From: an uncultured Lachnospiraceae bacterium
GTDB lineage: Bacteria > Bacillota > Clostridia > Lachnospirales > Lachnospiraceae
DNA length: 17,473 bases
Assembly (NCBI GenBank): GCA_910585205.1
Contig: CAJUCC010000080.1
Span: 1 to 17,473 of the forward strand
Reading direction: 5' to 3'
Below the pieces are notes generated by a model that was given only the letters and a program-made list of their open reading frames with translations, was not told the origin of the DNA and did no database searches. Of the stretch, positions 1 through 7,220 are shown piece by piece; position 1 is the first letter of the stretch, and every line of letters starts with the position of its first letter. The position numbers and the translations under genes were made by a program.

Positions 1-41
1 ACAGAGATGACATCTGAAATAATCGGAAACTTTATCCGAAT

Positions 42-86
42 CACAAAAAATCCACCAGAATAATCGAAACGGGTGGATTTTTTGTG
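42..86. terminator. Bidirectional rho-independent terminator
   Basis: A perfect 15-bp inverted repeat, CACAAAAAATCCACC at 42-56 and GGTGGATTTTTTGTG at 72-86, surrounds a 15-base loop. The T-run on each strand lies in the stem base, so it can work in both directions. It sits 13 bases beyond the stop of the chemotaxis receptor gene on the minus strand and would end that transcript. Confidence 0.85.
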
Positions 87-98
87 TGTATTTGAAAT

Positions 99-2034
99 TT
101 AAATCTGAAAAACGGTATGTTTTTCAGCGGCCTCTCTGTTTTCCACGGAGGTAATCATTTCTGCCTGCTGAACACTGGAAAGCGCGATTTCGTCCATCAG
201 CGCTTTGATAGACTGGATGGATTCATTGATAACCTTCATGGCGGAGATGACACCGTTTGTGGATTCGGTTCCCGTCTTTGCACTCTGAATCGAACGTCCG
301 ATTAAGGTACTGGTGTCTCTTGCGGCCTCGGCCGATCTGGCAGCCAGATTTCTGACTTCTCCGGATACAACGGAAAATCCTTTTCCGGCTTCGCCGGCGC
401 GGGCGGCTTCAACAGAGGCGTTCAGAGCAAGGATATTTGTCTGGTAGGCAATGTCTTCGATTGTCTTGATAATACTGCCGATCTGCGCCGAAGAACGGTC
501 GATATTTTCGGTCGCGGTCGTCAACTGTTCCATTTTGGTGTCGGCTTCTGCCGCATATCCGGTGGCCCGGTCAACCAGATCACTGGCATTTCCGCAGCGG
601 ACGGTGCTGTTCTGGATCTGGGTCGTGATGTCTGCGATATTGGAGACAAGCCCGTTAATGGAATCTTTTTTCTGCATGGTTCCCTCGGAAAGCGCCTGCG
701 CGCCCGCGGAAACATGGTTTGCACCGCTGCTTACCTGGTTTGCTATCTGTGTAATATCATACATAACGTTTGTGAGATGGGTGCGGATGCTCTTAAGGCT
801 TTCTGCCAGCACTCTGAAATCACCGATGTAGTATGACTCGTTTTGCGAGACATTGACGGAGATATTGCCGTCTGCCATTTCGCCCAGAATGCGGCCAATA
901 TCATCAATTGTTTTGCGCAGACAGTCGCAGACATGATGGATTGTCTGCGCAATCATGCCGATCTCGTCGGTTCTGCCGTAAAACTTCTGCAGTTCCCGGT
1001 CGGTCGAAAGTTCCAGATTACCGAGGCGCCGGATTGCTTGCTCTATAATCATAAGTTCCCGGCCTTCCCGGTGCAGGATCAGCAGCATGACAAGGATAAT
1101 GACCGCCGTTACCGATGCATTCAGAATGCCGACCGTCATGCGGACTGTTTTCACTTCTCCGTAAACTTCTGCAGCGTTATCGCGGACCATAAAAACCCAG
1201 TTGCGGTCTTTCAGATATTTGTAGACAACCAGCTGGTCGGTTCCGTTTTCGTCCTGATAGGTGTAAATGCCCGCCTGGGTATTATCGTCTGCCTTGATGC
1301 GCCGGAGGATTTCCTGATACCCGGCGTCTGTTGTCTGTGTATTCAGCAGTGTATCATCCTGATGATAGAGATATGTTCCGTCTTGCGCGTTCAGGAACAC
1401 ATACTCACAGTCCGGCAGTCCCTTAATATTCAGATTTAACAGAGAATCCATCAGACGGCTGGCATAGACGCCGGCTCCCACAAAACCGATGCATTCCTGA
1501 TCGTCAAAAATCGGGTAGTACATGGAAAGAATCATGCTTCCGGTACCCGGAGATTTCATAATCCCCAGATTGGTAAGCTGCGGCTGAGCCAGAATCGTAT
1601 TGCGAAATGTCTCCAGAGATTCACCGGAGCGGGTGGTTATGCCGATCGCGTCGTGGGACGTATGTGTCAGGACATAGGTGTCGGGGTGTGCCGATGTACA
1701 GTCCCTCAAAAATACCCTTGACAGCGGCGAAATCTTCCGTATATTGCTGCCCTTTCTGGAGAAGAACGGGATCTTCCGGATTTGCAAGAAGTTCGCGGAC
1801 CTCACTGCCCAGCGCAAAGGCGGCCATATATTCTTCTGCGGAAGCCACATAGTCGTTTATAATGGCGGCCCGGGATTCCACGGCATCGATCATCTGATTG
1901 GTGATATTGCTTTCAACCATAGCAGCAATGCGGCTGGAGACAATAAACCATAACAGCACCATGCCGGTACAGGTAATTGCTGTCGTAATCATGCCGATAC
2001 GTGTAGCCAGTTTTCGATTAGCCAGAAATTTCAT
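99..2034 (-). pseudogene. Methyl-accepting chemotaxis protein, frameshifted
   Basis: Chemoreceptor that would sense an external ligand and control CheA. Two overlapping frames together encode one protein. The first frame (start 2034) gives residues 1-117, with a membrane segment near 12-34. The second continues from PDTYVLTH with a Cache-like sensor region, a second membrane segment (about 297-320), a HAMP-like region and the signalling hairpin (tip NILALNASVEAARAGE, about 533-548). Removing one G from the GGGG run at 1683-1686 joins the frames into 644 residues. The methyl-accepting region after the tip stops after about 100 residues, shorter than the arm before it, and ends abruptly in EKHTVFQI, so roughly 30 residues seem to be missing. 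The start is set by a G-rich ribosome site. The frameshift may be real decay or a homopolymer sequencing error; the short C-terminus argues for decay. Confidence 0.85.
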
Positions 2035-2042
2035 AGTATTCT

Positions 2043-2051
2043 CCCCCCCCC
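2043..2051 (-). promoter_or_regulatory. Nine-G tract forming the chemoreceptor ribosome site
   Basis: On the minus strand nine consecutive G bases followed by AG lie just upstream of the chemoreceptor start codon at 2034. The tract takes the place of the Shine-Dalgarno sequence. Homopolymers of this length are prone to slippage, so the spacing between ribosome site and start could vary between cells. That is an inference; only the tract itself is seen. Confidence 0.55.
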
Positions 2052-2097
2052 TGTGAAAAAGTATTGCGTATGATAATTTACATTGCCCTGTTGTATC

Positions 2098-2125
2098 TTA
2101 TCATATTTTTTCGGAAATTATTTTA
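2098..2125 (-). promoter_or_regulatory. Possible sigma-28-like promoter for the chemoreceptor
   Basis: Read on the minus strand, TAAA (2125-2122) is followed after 16 bases by TATGATAA. This resembles the motility sigma factor pattern TAAA-N15-GCCGATAA, with a one-base longer spacer and two mismatches in the -10 part. Chemoreceptors are commonly read by this sigma factor in Firmicutes, which is the reason for considering it. Confidence 0.35.
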
Positions 2126-2182
2126 ACACGCATAATGCTGTTTTTCAAGTCTGGGACTTGTGGTCCATGAAAATAATTATCG

Positions 2183-2215
2183 AATGTGACAGACAGGTGT
2201 CACATTTGGTATGAT
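2183..2215 (+). promoter_or_regulatory. Promoter with palindromic operator for the YciI-like gene
   Basis: A perfect 9-bp inverted repeat, AATGTGACA and TGTCACATT, with a 6-base centre spans 2183-2206. It overlaps a likely promoter: -35 GTGACA (2186-2191), 18-base spacer and -10 TATGAT (2210-2215), which is preceded by TGG as in extended -10 promoters. A dimeric regulator bound here would block polymerase. The half-site resembles CRP/FNR-family boxes, but the spacing between TGTGA and TCACA is 10 rather than 6, so the regulator cannot be named. Confidence 0.6.
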
Positions 2216-2262
2216 ACTGTAATCATGCGATATGGACCGGCGATTGATAAGGAGGTGAGAAC

Positions 2263-2562
2263 ATGGAAAAATGGCTGTATGTGATGATAATCAAAAAGGC
2301 AAAGTCCTATAACAAAGTTACAAAAGCTGTCATTACAAGGCATGTGGAAAATCTGAAGAAACTGGACAGCGACGGAAAAATAGAGCTTTGCGGGCCTTTT
2401 AAGGGGTATCCCGGTGTTGCCGGCATGGTTATTTTTAAGGCGGGAAGCCGCGAGGAGGCAGAGGAGCTGTGTAAGCTGGAGCCGCTTGTCGCGGAAGGGT
2501 ATGCAACATATACGCTTGCCGCACTGCAGGTAGCCGACAGGGATAATAATTATTTATTGTAA
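2263..2562 (+). CDS. YciI-like (YCII-related domain) protein
   Basis: A 99-residue soluble protein that resembles the YciI family, small ferredoxin-fold alpha/beta proteins whose cellular role is mostly unknown. The visible signature is an early hydrophobic strand (WLYVMIIKKA), a conserved histidine with following helix (RHVENLKKLDSDGKIELCGPF) and a later strand plus helix (GMVIFKAGSREEAEEL) ending in PLVAEGYATYTL. The order matches the family pattern of H near residue 27, then a Gly-Pro turn, then E-A-E before the last helix. The ribosome site AAGGAGGTGAG lies at the right distance before the ATG. It appears to be a single-gene unit behind the palindrome-containing promoter, and the next gene has its own promoter. 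Family assignment is fairly sure; substrate is unknown. Confidence 0.75.
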   Translation: MEKWLYVMIIKKAKSYNKVTKAVITRHVENLKKLDSDGKIELCGPFKGYPGVAGMVIFKAGSREEAEELCKLEPLVAEGYATYTLAALQVADRDNNYLL

Positions 2563-2609
2563 AGATGATAAAAAGGTCCGCCCGTTGTGGCTTATGTAAT
2601 CCCATATTG

Positions 2610-2638
2610 TTGTGCCATGGGATTCCCTTTGGTATAAT
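2610..2638 (+). promoter_or_regulatory. Sigma-A promoter of the uracil-DNA glycosylase gene
   Basis: -35 TTGTGC (2610-2615), 17-base spacer, -10 TATAAT (2633-2638). Transcription would start near 2645, about 24 bases before the ATG at 2669. This rules out the longer open frame that begins at 2612 upstream of the promoter elements. Confidence 0.7.
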
Positions 2639-2668
2639 AATATTCATAAAATATACAGAGGAGATCTT

Positions 2669-3226
2669 ATGCAGCATACATGGGAAGAAATTAAGCGGCA
2701 TATTATGACCTGTACCGGTTGTCCGCTGAGCCGGACCAGACATCGGCCTGTAATCGGGCGAGGGGACTATCAGGCTGATATTATGCTGATTGCCGAGGCG
2801 CCCGGAGCACAGGAAGATCAGCAGGGGATTCCGTTTGTCGGGCGTTCCGGTGAGATACTCGACAACCTTCTGCGGGACTGTGCGCTGCGCAGAGAAGAAA
2901 TTTATATTACCAATATTTTAAAATGTCATCCGCCGGGAAACCGCGATCCCAAAGAGGAGGAAAAAGAGGCCTGCTTCCCATATCTGAAATATGAAACCTT
3001 TCTCCTGAAGCCGCACGTGATTGTCTGCCTTGGCCGTGTCGCCGCACAGCGCATCATTTCACCGGACTTTAAAATTACCGGACAGCACGGCACGTGGACA
3101 TACCGGAAGAATTGTGCGCTGACTGCGACATACCATCCCTCGGCAATTCTGCGGGATCCTTCCAAGTATGAAATCGCCAGGGCGGATTTTGAGGAAATTG
3201 TAAAAAAACGGACTGCGCAAAATTAA
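2669..3226 (+). CDS. Uracil-DNA glycosylase, family 4 (Fe-S)
   Basis: Removes uracil from DNA by cutting the N-glycosidic bond, the first step of base excision repair in the cytoplasm. The 185-residue length is typical of family 4. Visible motifs are the four cysteines for a 4Fe-4S cluster (C15, C18, C86, C102), the active-site block AEAPGAQED (42-50) with GIPFVGRSG (53-61), the NILKCHPPGNRDP segment (82-94), and the HPSAILR block at 156-162. The start at 2669 is chosen because GAGGAGA lies just upstream and because an upstream promoter would cut off the earlier in-frame ATG at 2612. A strong terminator follows, so the gene seems to be transcribed alone. Confidence in the family is high. Confidence 0.95.
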   Translation: MQHTWEEIKRHIMTCTGCPLSRTRHRPVIGRGDYQADIMLIAEAPGAQEDQQGIPFVGRSGEILDNLLRDCALRREEIYITNILKCHPPGNRDPKEEEKEACFPYLKYETFLLKPHVIVCLGRVAAQRIISPDFKITGQHGTWTYRKNCALTATYHPSAILRDPSKYEIARADFEEIVKKRTAQN

Positions 3227-3231
3227 CAGAT

Positions 3232-3262
3232 AAAATCCGGGGTGATGCCCCCGGATTTTTTA
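3232..3262 (+). terminator. Rho-independent terminator after the glycosylase gene
   Basis: AAAATCCGGGG at 3232-3242, loop TGATG, then CCCCCGGATTTTTT at 3248-3261. It has a GC-rich stem and a T-run directly on the plus strand, starting six bases after the stop codon. Confidence 0.9.
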
Positions 3263-3288
3263 ATTGTATAGAAAATTCACATTGTTTT

Positions 3289-3317
3289 TTGAAAATGTCT
3301 ATAGTAAAATATATAAA
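3289..3317 (+). promoter_or_regulatory. Promoter of the response regulator-kinase operon
   Basis: -35 TTGAAA (3289-3294), 17-base spacer, -10 TATAAA (3312-3317). Transcription would begin near 3325, leaving a leader of about 150 bases before the response regulator start. No TRRTCA boxes like those at the agr promoters were seen here, so this operon may not be autoregulated by them. Confidence 0.55.
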
Positions 3318-3367
3318 ATATTATCAACGGATGCTTAATGGAGTTAAAAAAGAGACCTGACCGATAA

Positions 3368-3390
3368 TTGAAAAGGGCAACCTTTTTCAA
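3368..3390 (+). other. Hairpin in the leader of the regulator-kinase operon
   Basis: TTGAAAAGG (3368-3376), loop GCAA, CCTTTTTCAA (3381-3390) pair with one bulged T. It lies in the predicted 5' leader. No T-run follows the stem, so it is not a normal terminator. The rest of 3264-3473 shows only A+T-rich sequence without a gene. Confidence 0.45.
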
Positions 3391-3473
3391 ACAGCAGATT
3401 TATTTTACTTATCGATAACCTATGCCGCTTTGTAAAAATACAATGCGGGCTAGCAGAGAAACGGAGGATAAAG

Positions 3474-4199
3474 ATGTGCAGAATTGCCATTTGTGACGAT
3501 GATCCGGATTTTGCCGGACAGTTAAAGGAATACATCTTACAGTATCACCGTGAAAATGACAAAAAGGTTTTTATAAAAGTATATGCGGACAGCGATGAAC
3601 TGATGGAAGCGGTGGAGAGGAGAATGCTGTATGATTTGTATATTCTGGATATTATGATGCCGGAATATACAGGGATGGACTTGCTGGATGTTTTAAAGCG
3701 CAACGAGATAGAGACAGAGGTGATTCTTCTGACATCTTATACCGAATATGCAGTCGAGGCGTGTTCGTATAAAAACGTTTTCCGCTATATACCGAAAGAG
3801 GTGTCTTTCCGAAAGCTGGCAGATGCGCTCGATGCTTTTTATCTGGAAAAGGAGAAAAAGCGCAAACAAAGGCCATATGTCATACAAAACAGGACAAAAT
3901 GTGTAAAGTTTTATCAGGAAGACATTGCGTTTCTGTACAGGGACAGAAAATACGTAATCTTTGTGATGGCGGGCGGGAAGAAAGAGCGGGAGCGCGGCAG
4001 TCTGTCAGAGATTCATAAAAAGCTGCAAAACCCGGATATGGTAATGCTGGACAGAAGCTATATCGTAAATATCTCACATATCAACAGAATCTATCTGGAT
4101 GAAGTGACGATGGATACCAAAGATATTATCCGCACAAACCGGAATCATGTACAGAAGCTGAAAGAGGCGTTTGCCGTGTATTGGGGAGAGCGGATATGA
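3474..4199 (+). CDS. LytTR-family response regulator (AgrA-like)
   Basis: Cytoplasmic transcription regulator activated by phosphate transfer from the kinase encoded just downstream. The receiver domain (about 1-125) shows the acidic pocket D8-D9-D10, the phospho-acceptor D59 in LYILDIMMPEYTG, the T87/S88 pair and K108 in RYIPKE. The C-terminal part (about 140-240) has the LytTR DNA-binding pattern, with the run MVMLDRSYIVNISHINRIYL. The 241-residue length fits AgrA, VirR and FsrA-type regulators. Ribosome site CGGAGGAT precedes the ATG. Its last bases overlap the kinase start in an ATGA arrangement, so the two are translationally coupled. Likely targets are the paired TRRTCA boxes upstream of the XRE gene and of agrBD, which have the 21-22 bp spacing expected for LytTR dimers. 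Confidence 0.9.
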   Translation: MCRIAICDDDPDFAGQLKEYILQYHRENDKKVFIKVYADSDELMEAVERRMLYDLYILDIMMPEYTGMDLLDVLKRNEIETEVILLTSYTEYAVEACSYKNVFRYIPKEVSFRKLADALDAFYLEKEKKRKQRPYVIQNRTKCVKFYQEDIAFLYRDRKYVIFVMAGGKKERERGSLSEIHKKLQNPDMVMLDRSYIVNISHINRIYLDEVTMDTKDIIRTNRNHVQKLKEAFAVYWGERI

Positions 4200-5473
4200 T
4201 TTTCTTCTGGGTGGTCGAAGCGCTGGCCGGCCTGATCGAAAATTTGACGGGGTTTTTATTTGTCAGTGATGTGATTGGCGCAGAGAAGAAGAGATACCGT
4301 CAGATATGTCTGTGCTCTGTCATATTGACAATGGGGCTGTTATGCTTCAACAGCATACAGCTGTTTATGGTACTGGCAACGTTTTATGGCCTGATTGGCA
4401 TGACAGTATGCATCTGGATGATATATAGAAAGAATCTGAAGGATATTATTATTTCCGTCTGCAGTTTTTTTCTTGTACTGTATTCAGAGGATTTTCTTTT
4501 GATTTCATTGATTGGTTCCATAACAGGAAATCGGGATTATGGTACGGAGATTATTGCACAACAGTCCTGGCTCAGAATGAAATACATACTGGCGGCGAAA
4601 GCGGTTCTGATTATTTCTTATGCATTATTTCACAGATATGCGAAAAAGATAACGGTGTTTTCCCGAAAGATATTGATAGGCAGCTTTCTGGCCTTGGGGC
4701 TGGTTTTTATTCTTATTAAAAAGCTTTGTGCACAGATCGACGGCGATGTGGTCGGAACAGGAATCCTGTTCTTTTTGATTGTCGTTATGGGAATTTATCT
4801 TATGATGCAGTATTCGGAAATGAAAGAGCAGAGAATACAGATGGCGCTGATGGAGGAGCGCAGTCATATTATGATGAGCGGTTATCAGGATATGCTTAAA
4901 AATTACAGCGCCAGCCTGGCCTATCATCACGATCTGAAAAATCACATGATTACCCTGGAACGGTATCTGCTCGATCAAAATTATGAAAAGGCGGCGGAAT
5001 ACGTCAGAACTTTGACGAATGATTCCGGTCAGATCAGCATGCATGCCTGGACCGGTATCGAGATCATTGATTTTATTCTCAATACCAAAAATGTGGCGGC
5101 CGATGAGGCGGGGATAGAATTTTCCGTCGATGCGGATTCCTTTTATATGGAAGAAATCATGGAAACGGATCTGTGCGCACTGCTCGGCAATGCGCTGGAC
5201 AATGCGATAGAGGGCTGTGAAACAGCGGAAGGGAGAAAGGAGATACACGTGTCCATTCGGCGGGTGCAGGAAATGTTTCTGATAAAAGTTACAAACACCT
5301 GCAAGGCGATGCCGGAACAGAACGGCGGACTGCCTGCCACATCCAAAAAAGAGAAAGAACTGCATGGGTGGGGCATGCGGAGTATGGAAATGGTAATGAA
5401 AAAATATAACGGAACAATGCAGTATGGCAGCCGGGACGGAACATTTTCAGTTATTTTTACGTTTTTCTTTTAA
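4196..5473 (+). CDS. AgrC-like sensor histidine kinase (GHKL)
   Basis: Membrane receptor for a cyclic peptide signal that phosphorylates the preceding response regulator. The first about 205 residues are hydrophobic, with roughly six membrane segments as in AgrC. A helical stretch leads to the phospho-acceptor motif HHDLKNH at 244-250; the histidine before Asp (H245) is the likely acceptor. The ATPase domain shows the N box LLGNALDNAIEGC (N332, N336) and the G box HGWGMRSM (about 390-397). The start at 4196 is chosen because GGGGAGAG lies 6-13 bases upstream and gives the usual ATGA overlap with the regulator stop; an upstream TTG at 4181 is less likely. Length 425. The closeness of agrB and agrD supports a quorum-sensing role. 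The gene is convergent with the next one, with 23 bases between stops. Confidence 0.9.
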   Translation: MIFFWVVEALAGLIENLTGFLFVSDVIGAEKKRYRQICLCSVILTMGLLCFNSIQLFMVLATFYGLIGMTVCIWMIYRKNLKDIIISVCSFFLVLYSEDFLLISLIGSITGNRDYGTEIIAQQSWLRMKYILAAKAVLIISYALFHRYAKKITVFSRKILIGSFLALGLVFILIKKLCAQIDGDVVGTGILFFLIVVMGIYLMMQYSEMKEQRIQMALMEERSHIMMSGYQDMLKNYSASLAYHHDLKNHMITLERYLLDQNYEKAAEYVRTLTNDSGQISMHAWTGIEIIDFILNTKNVAADEAGIEFSVDADSFYMEEIMETDLCALLGNALDNAIEGCETAEGRKEIHVSIRRVQEMFLIKVTNTCKAMPEQNGGLPATSKKEKELHGWGMRSMEMVMKKYNGTMQYGSRDGTFSVIFTFFF

Positions 5474-5496
5474 AAGATGGCACGGCGTTTGCAGGA

Positions 5497-6057
5497 TCAG
5501 GTTGGGTGGGTTAAATTGTAGAACCGGTTTCTGTAAACATCCTGAAACAGAATATAATCCTGATCGACGGTCAGTTGATAGAGGGCGGTGTAGGAACCGT
5601 CCTTTTTTGCTGTGTAATATTTGTAGGAACCGGTTTTCTGCTCCATACAAAGAGAAAAAATTTCATCGACGGCATCCCGGATGGTATGGGAATTGTACCG
5701 GGAAGCGGGCCATTTCCCAATGAGGGAACGGATCTGTGCCCGGTTGATGATAATGGAAGGGTTCTTTTTCTGCAAGGCGGCAATACAGGAATCGGAGTAA
5801 CCGGCAGAATACAGAATACGGTCAAAAACACTCTTGTGCTCCATATAGCCAAAACCCAGTCCGAGATAGGCCAGAATGTAATATGCGGCTGTCTTGTAAC
5901 AGGAAACGGGTTCCACATTTTCCAGAGCCAGATCGGTAAAATGCTGCATTAATGCGGAGACGATCCGGGGAACCGGCAGACCGCGTTTTTGCAGCCCGGA
6001 CAAAACGAGTTTCATACTTTCGATTTCTATTTGTTCTGATGCGTTTTTTTCAATCAT
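5497..6057 (-). CDS. Uncharacterised 186-residue protein in the agr locus
   Basis: I do not recognise this protein. It has no signal peptide, no clear membrane span and no nucleotide-binding motif. It begins with a short acidic helix (MIEKNASEQIEIE), is helical through the middle, has a tyrosine-rich patch (ILAYLGLGFGYMEHK, about 68-82), a region ASRYNSHTIRDAVDEIFSLC, and ends with beta-like stretches (TGSYKYYTAKKDGSYTALYQ). Ribosome site GGGGAG lies seven bases before the ATG. It is divergent from the XRE gene, sharing a 124-base control region with overlapping promoters, and convergent with the kinase. This placement inside an otherwise complete agr locus suggests that it belongs to the same circuit, for example as a modulator or target, but no function can be given. 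Confidence 0.75.
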   Translation of the reverse strand: MIEKNASEQIEIESMKLVLSGLQKRGLPVPRIVSALMQHFTDLALENVEPVSCYKTAAYYILAYLGLGFGYMEHKSVFDRILYSAGYSDSCIAALQKKNPSIIINRAQIRSLIGKWPASRYNSHTIRDAVDEIFSLCMEQKTGSYKYYTAKKDGSYTALYQLTVDQDYILFQDVYRNRFYNLTHPT

Positions 6058-6090
6058 GCTGCTCCCCGTATCATTTTCGAAAGTGCATTC

Positions 6091-6117
6091 TAATCATAAC
6101 CCGATGCATATTAGTCA
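6091..6117. promoter_or_regulatory. Direct-repeat boxes, likely LytTR regulator site 1
   Basis: TAATCA at 6091-6096 and TAGTCA at 6112-6117 are 21 bp apart, inside a longer direct repeat: TGCATTCTAATCATAA and TGCATATTAGTCATTA (12 of 16 positions match). Two half-sites one double turn apart is the usual layout for AgrA/ComE/FsrA-type regulators. The pair lies upstream of the XRE promoter and over the -10 and start region of the divergent gene, so one factor could affect both. Confidence 0.55.
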
Positions 6118-6161
6118 TTATACAACCAAAATTTACATTGGTAAACTGATTTTGATACATA
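6117..6161. promoter_or_regulatory. Divergent overlapping promoters with inverted repeat
   Basis: Plus strand toward the XRE gene: -35 TTTACA (6132-6137), 18-base spacer, -10 TACATA (6156-6161). Minus strand toward the unknown gene: -35 TTTACC (6145-6140), 17-base spacer, -10 TATAAT (6122-6117). The inverted repeat TTTAC-ATTG-GTAAA (6132-6145) covers both -35 elements, so a dimer bound there would silence both genes. The XRE protein next door is the obvious candidate, as an autoregulator. Confidence 0.5.
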
Positions 6162-6181
6162 TTTGTTTCGTAGGAGGCTGC

Positions 6182-6523
6182 ATGAAGGAACATATTAAAA
6201 AGGGCGATGTCAAAATCGGAAGCAGGGTAAGGGAATTGCGGGAAATCAGAGGTATGACACAGAAAATGCTGGCAGATAAAGTAATGGTTTCCGGCAGTTG
6301 CATTACCAGACTGGAAAGCGGTGAAACAATTATGTCCATATTTTCTTTGATAAAAATTGCAGATGTTCTGGATGTTGGAATTGAGAAAATCCTCAAGGAT
6401 TACACCAGATATGAGCAGCCGGCGACAGAACTCGACCGCCTGGTCAGAAGAATCAAGAAGCTGCCGCTGGAAAAACAGAAGAAAATCATAAGCGCTATGG
6501 AGCAGGTGATAGATTTGTTATAA
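6182..6523 (+). CDS. XRE-family helix-turn-helix regulator
   Basis: Small DNA-binding regulator, 113 residues. The Cro/C1-type domain spans about 12-68: GSRVRELREIRGMTQKMLAD, then VSGSCITRLESGE (recognition helix area) and IFSLIKIADVLDVGIEKIL. The C-terminal helix (DRLVRRIKKLPLEKQKKIIS) may serve in dimer contact. The start at 6182 is set by TAGGAGG at 6171-6177; the longer open frame from 6056 would run through the divergent promoter region and is not used. It is the first gene of the unit xre-agrB-agrD, with 88 bases before agrB, which also has a promoter of its own. An XRE gene within an agr locus suggests an added repressor layer, possibly acting on the inverted repeat at 6132-6145. Confidence 0.85.
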   Translation: MKEHIKKGDVKIGSRVRELREIRGMTQKMLADKVMVSGSCITRLESGETIMSIFSLIKIADVLDVGIEKILKDYTRYEQPATELDRLVRRIKKLPLEKQKKIISAMEQVIDLL

Positions 6524-6526
6524 AAC

Positions 6527-6588
6527 GTGGTCAGAAAAGGAGCTATTTGTGGTCACTTTGGTTTTGGCGGTGAAAAATGGGATATAAT
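6527..6588 (+). promoter_or_regulatory. agrBD promoter with LytTR-type direct repeats (site 2)
   Basis: Perfect repeats GTGGTCA at 6527-6533 and 6549-6555 are 22 bp apart and contain the core TGGTCA, close to TAATCA/TAGTCA of site 1. Downstream is -10 TATAAT at 6583-6588 with no good -35 element at 17 bp. A weak -35 together with upstream repeats spaced 21-22 bp is the classic arrangement of a promoter activated by AgrA-like regulators, so positive feedback on agrBD is inferred. Confidence 0.6.
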
Positions 6589-6611
6589 GTCATATATATG
6601 TGAGGTGGGAC

Positions 6612-7220
6612 ATGCTTGCAATCGTATCGGGCTGGGCTGTCGATCAGCTTATCACACGAAAAATTATTCAAAGTGAAAGAAAAGCGGTGTATCGATACGG
6701 GTGCGAATTGATGCTTTCGACGGTGTTTTCGATTTTGTTCATTTTGTTTGCGGGACTGTTTTTGAACTGCTTTCTGCCGGCCTTTGTTTTTGTTGTGTTT
6801 TTTATGCCTGTCAGGACCGTATCAAGCGGTTATCATGCGCCTTCTTATGGCAGATGCTTTTTATTGACGAATCTGATCGCATTTGTCTGTGTATACGGGG
6901 CGGCATACTGCCTGCGGTTTGGAAGCGGTCTGCAGTGGGGAATGTGGGTATTGTTTCTGACATCACATTTGTTTATCTGGTGCAGGGGGCCGTTCCGCTC
7001 CCGCAGACATCCGCTGAAAGAAGAAACGGTTATCAGGAATCGTACCGGCATGCATCGGATTCAGATGATCGAAATTGTGGCGGGCGCAGGTTTTCATATT
7101 ATGGAAAGCCGGCATATTTTGTATACGGCCGTTCTGGCGACGGTAGCAGTCGCATTGATGATAGCAGCAGCAGAGAAGGAGGAAGGTAAAAATGTGGGAA
7201 GTATTAGCGGCAATCTTTGA
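6612..7220 (+). CDS. agrB: AgrB-like membrane peptidase
   Basis: Membrane cysteine protease that cuts the AgrD precursor at its C-terminal recognition tail and forms the (thio)lactone ring of the autoinducer. The 202-residue protein has a charged N-terminus, about five membrane segments and the catalytic pair H75 and C82 in GYHAPSYGRC, with the same seven-residue spacing as His77/Cys84 of Staphylococcus aureus AgrB. A basic loop (RGPFRSRRHPLK) follows, as in other AgrB proteins. The start at 6612 is preferred because GAGGTGG lies directly upstream; a GTG at 6600 is in frame but lacks a ribosome site. The 3' end overlaps agrD by 29 bases in another frame, so the two are coupled. High confidence. 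Confidence 0.9.
   Translation: MLAIVSGWAVDQLITRKIIQSERKAVYRYGCELMLSTVFSILFILFAGLFLNCFLPAFVFVVFFMPVRTVSSGYHAPSYGRCFLLTNLIAFVCVYGAAYCLRFGSGLQWGMWVLFLTSHLFIWCRGPFRSRRHPLKEETVIRNRTGMHRIQMIEIVAGAGFHIMESRHILYTAVLATVAVALMIAAAEKEEGKNVGSISGNL

Noticed and set aside
843..1439. Plus-strand open frame of 198 codons opposite the chemoreceptor
   Set aside because: It is a shadow of the conserved chemoreceptor frame with an odd Cys/His-rich composition.
2185..2204. Classical CRP site in the palindrome before the YciI-like gene
   Set aside because: TGTGA and TCACA are present but separated by 10 bases, not 6, so the standard CRP arrangement does not hold.
4625..5365. Minus-strand open frame of 246 codons within the sensor kinase gene
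   Set aside because: The plus strand has clear kinase motifs; the antisense product is His/Ile-rich without a recognisable fold or a suitable ribosome site.
6084..6120. CRISPR-like repeat suggested by the two TGCAT direct repeats
   Set aside because: There are only two imperfect copies with a five-base gap; the spacing and location fit a regulator site instead.
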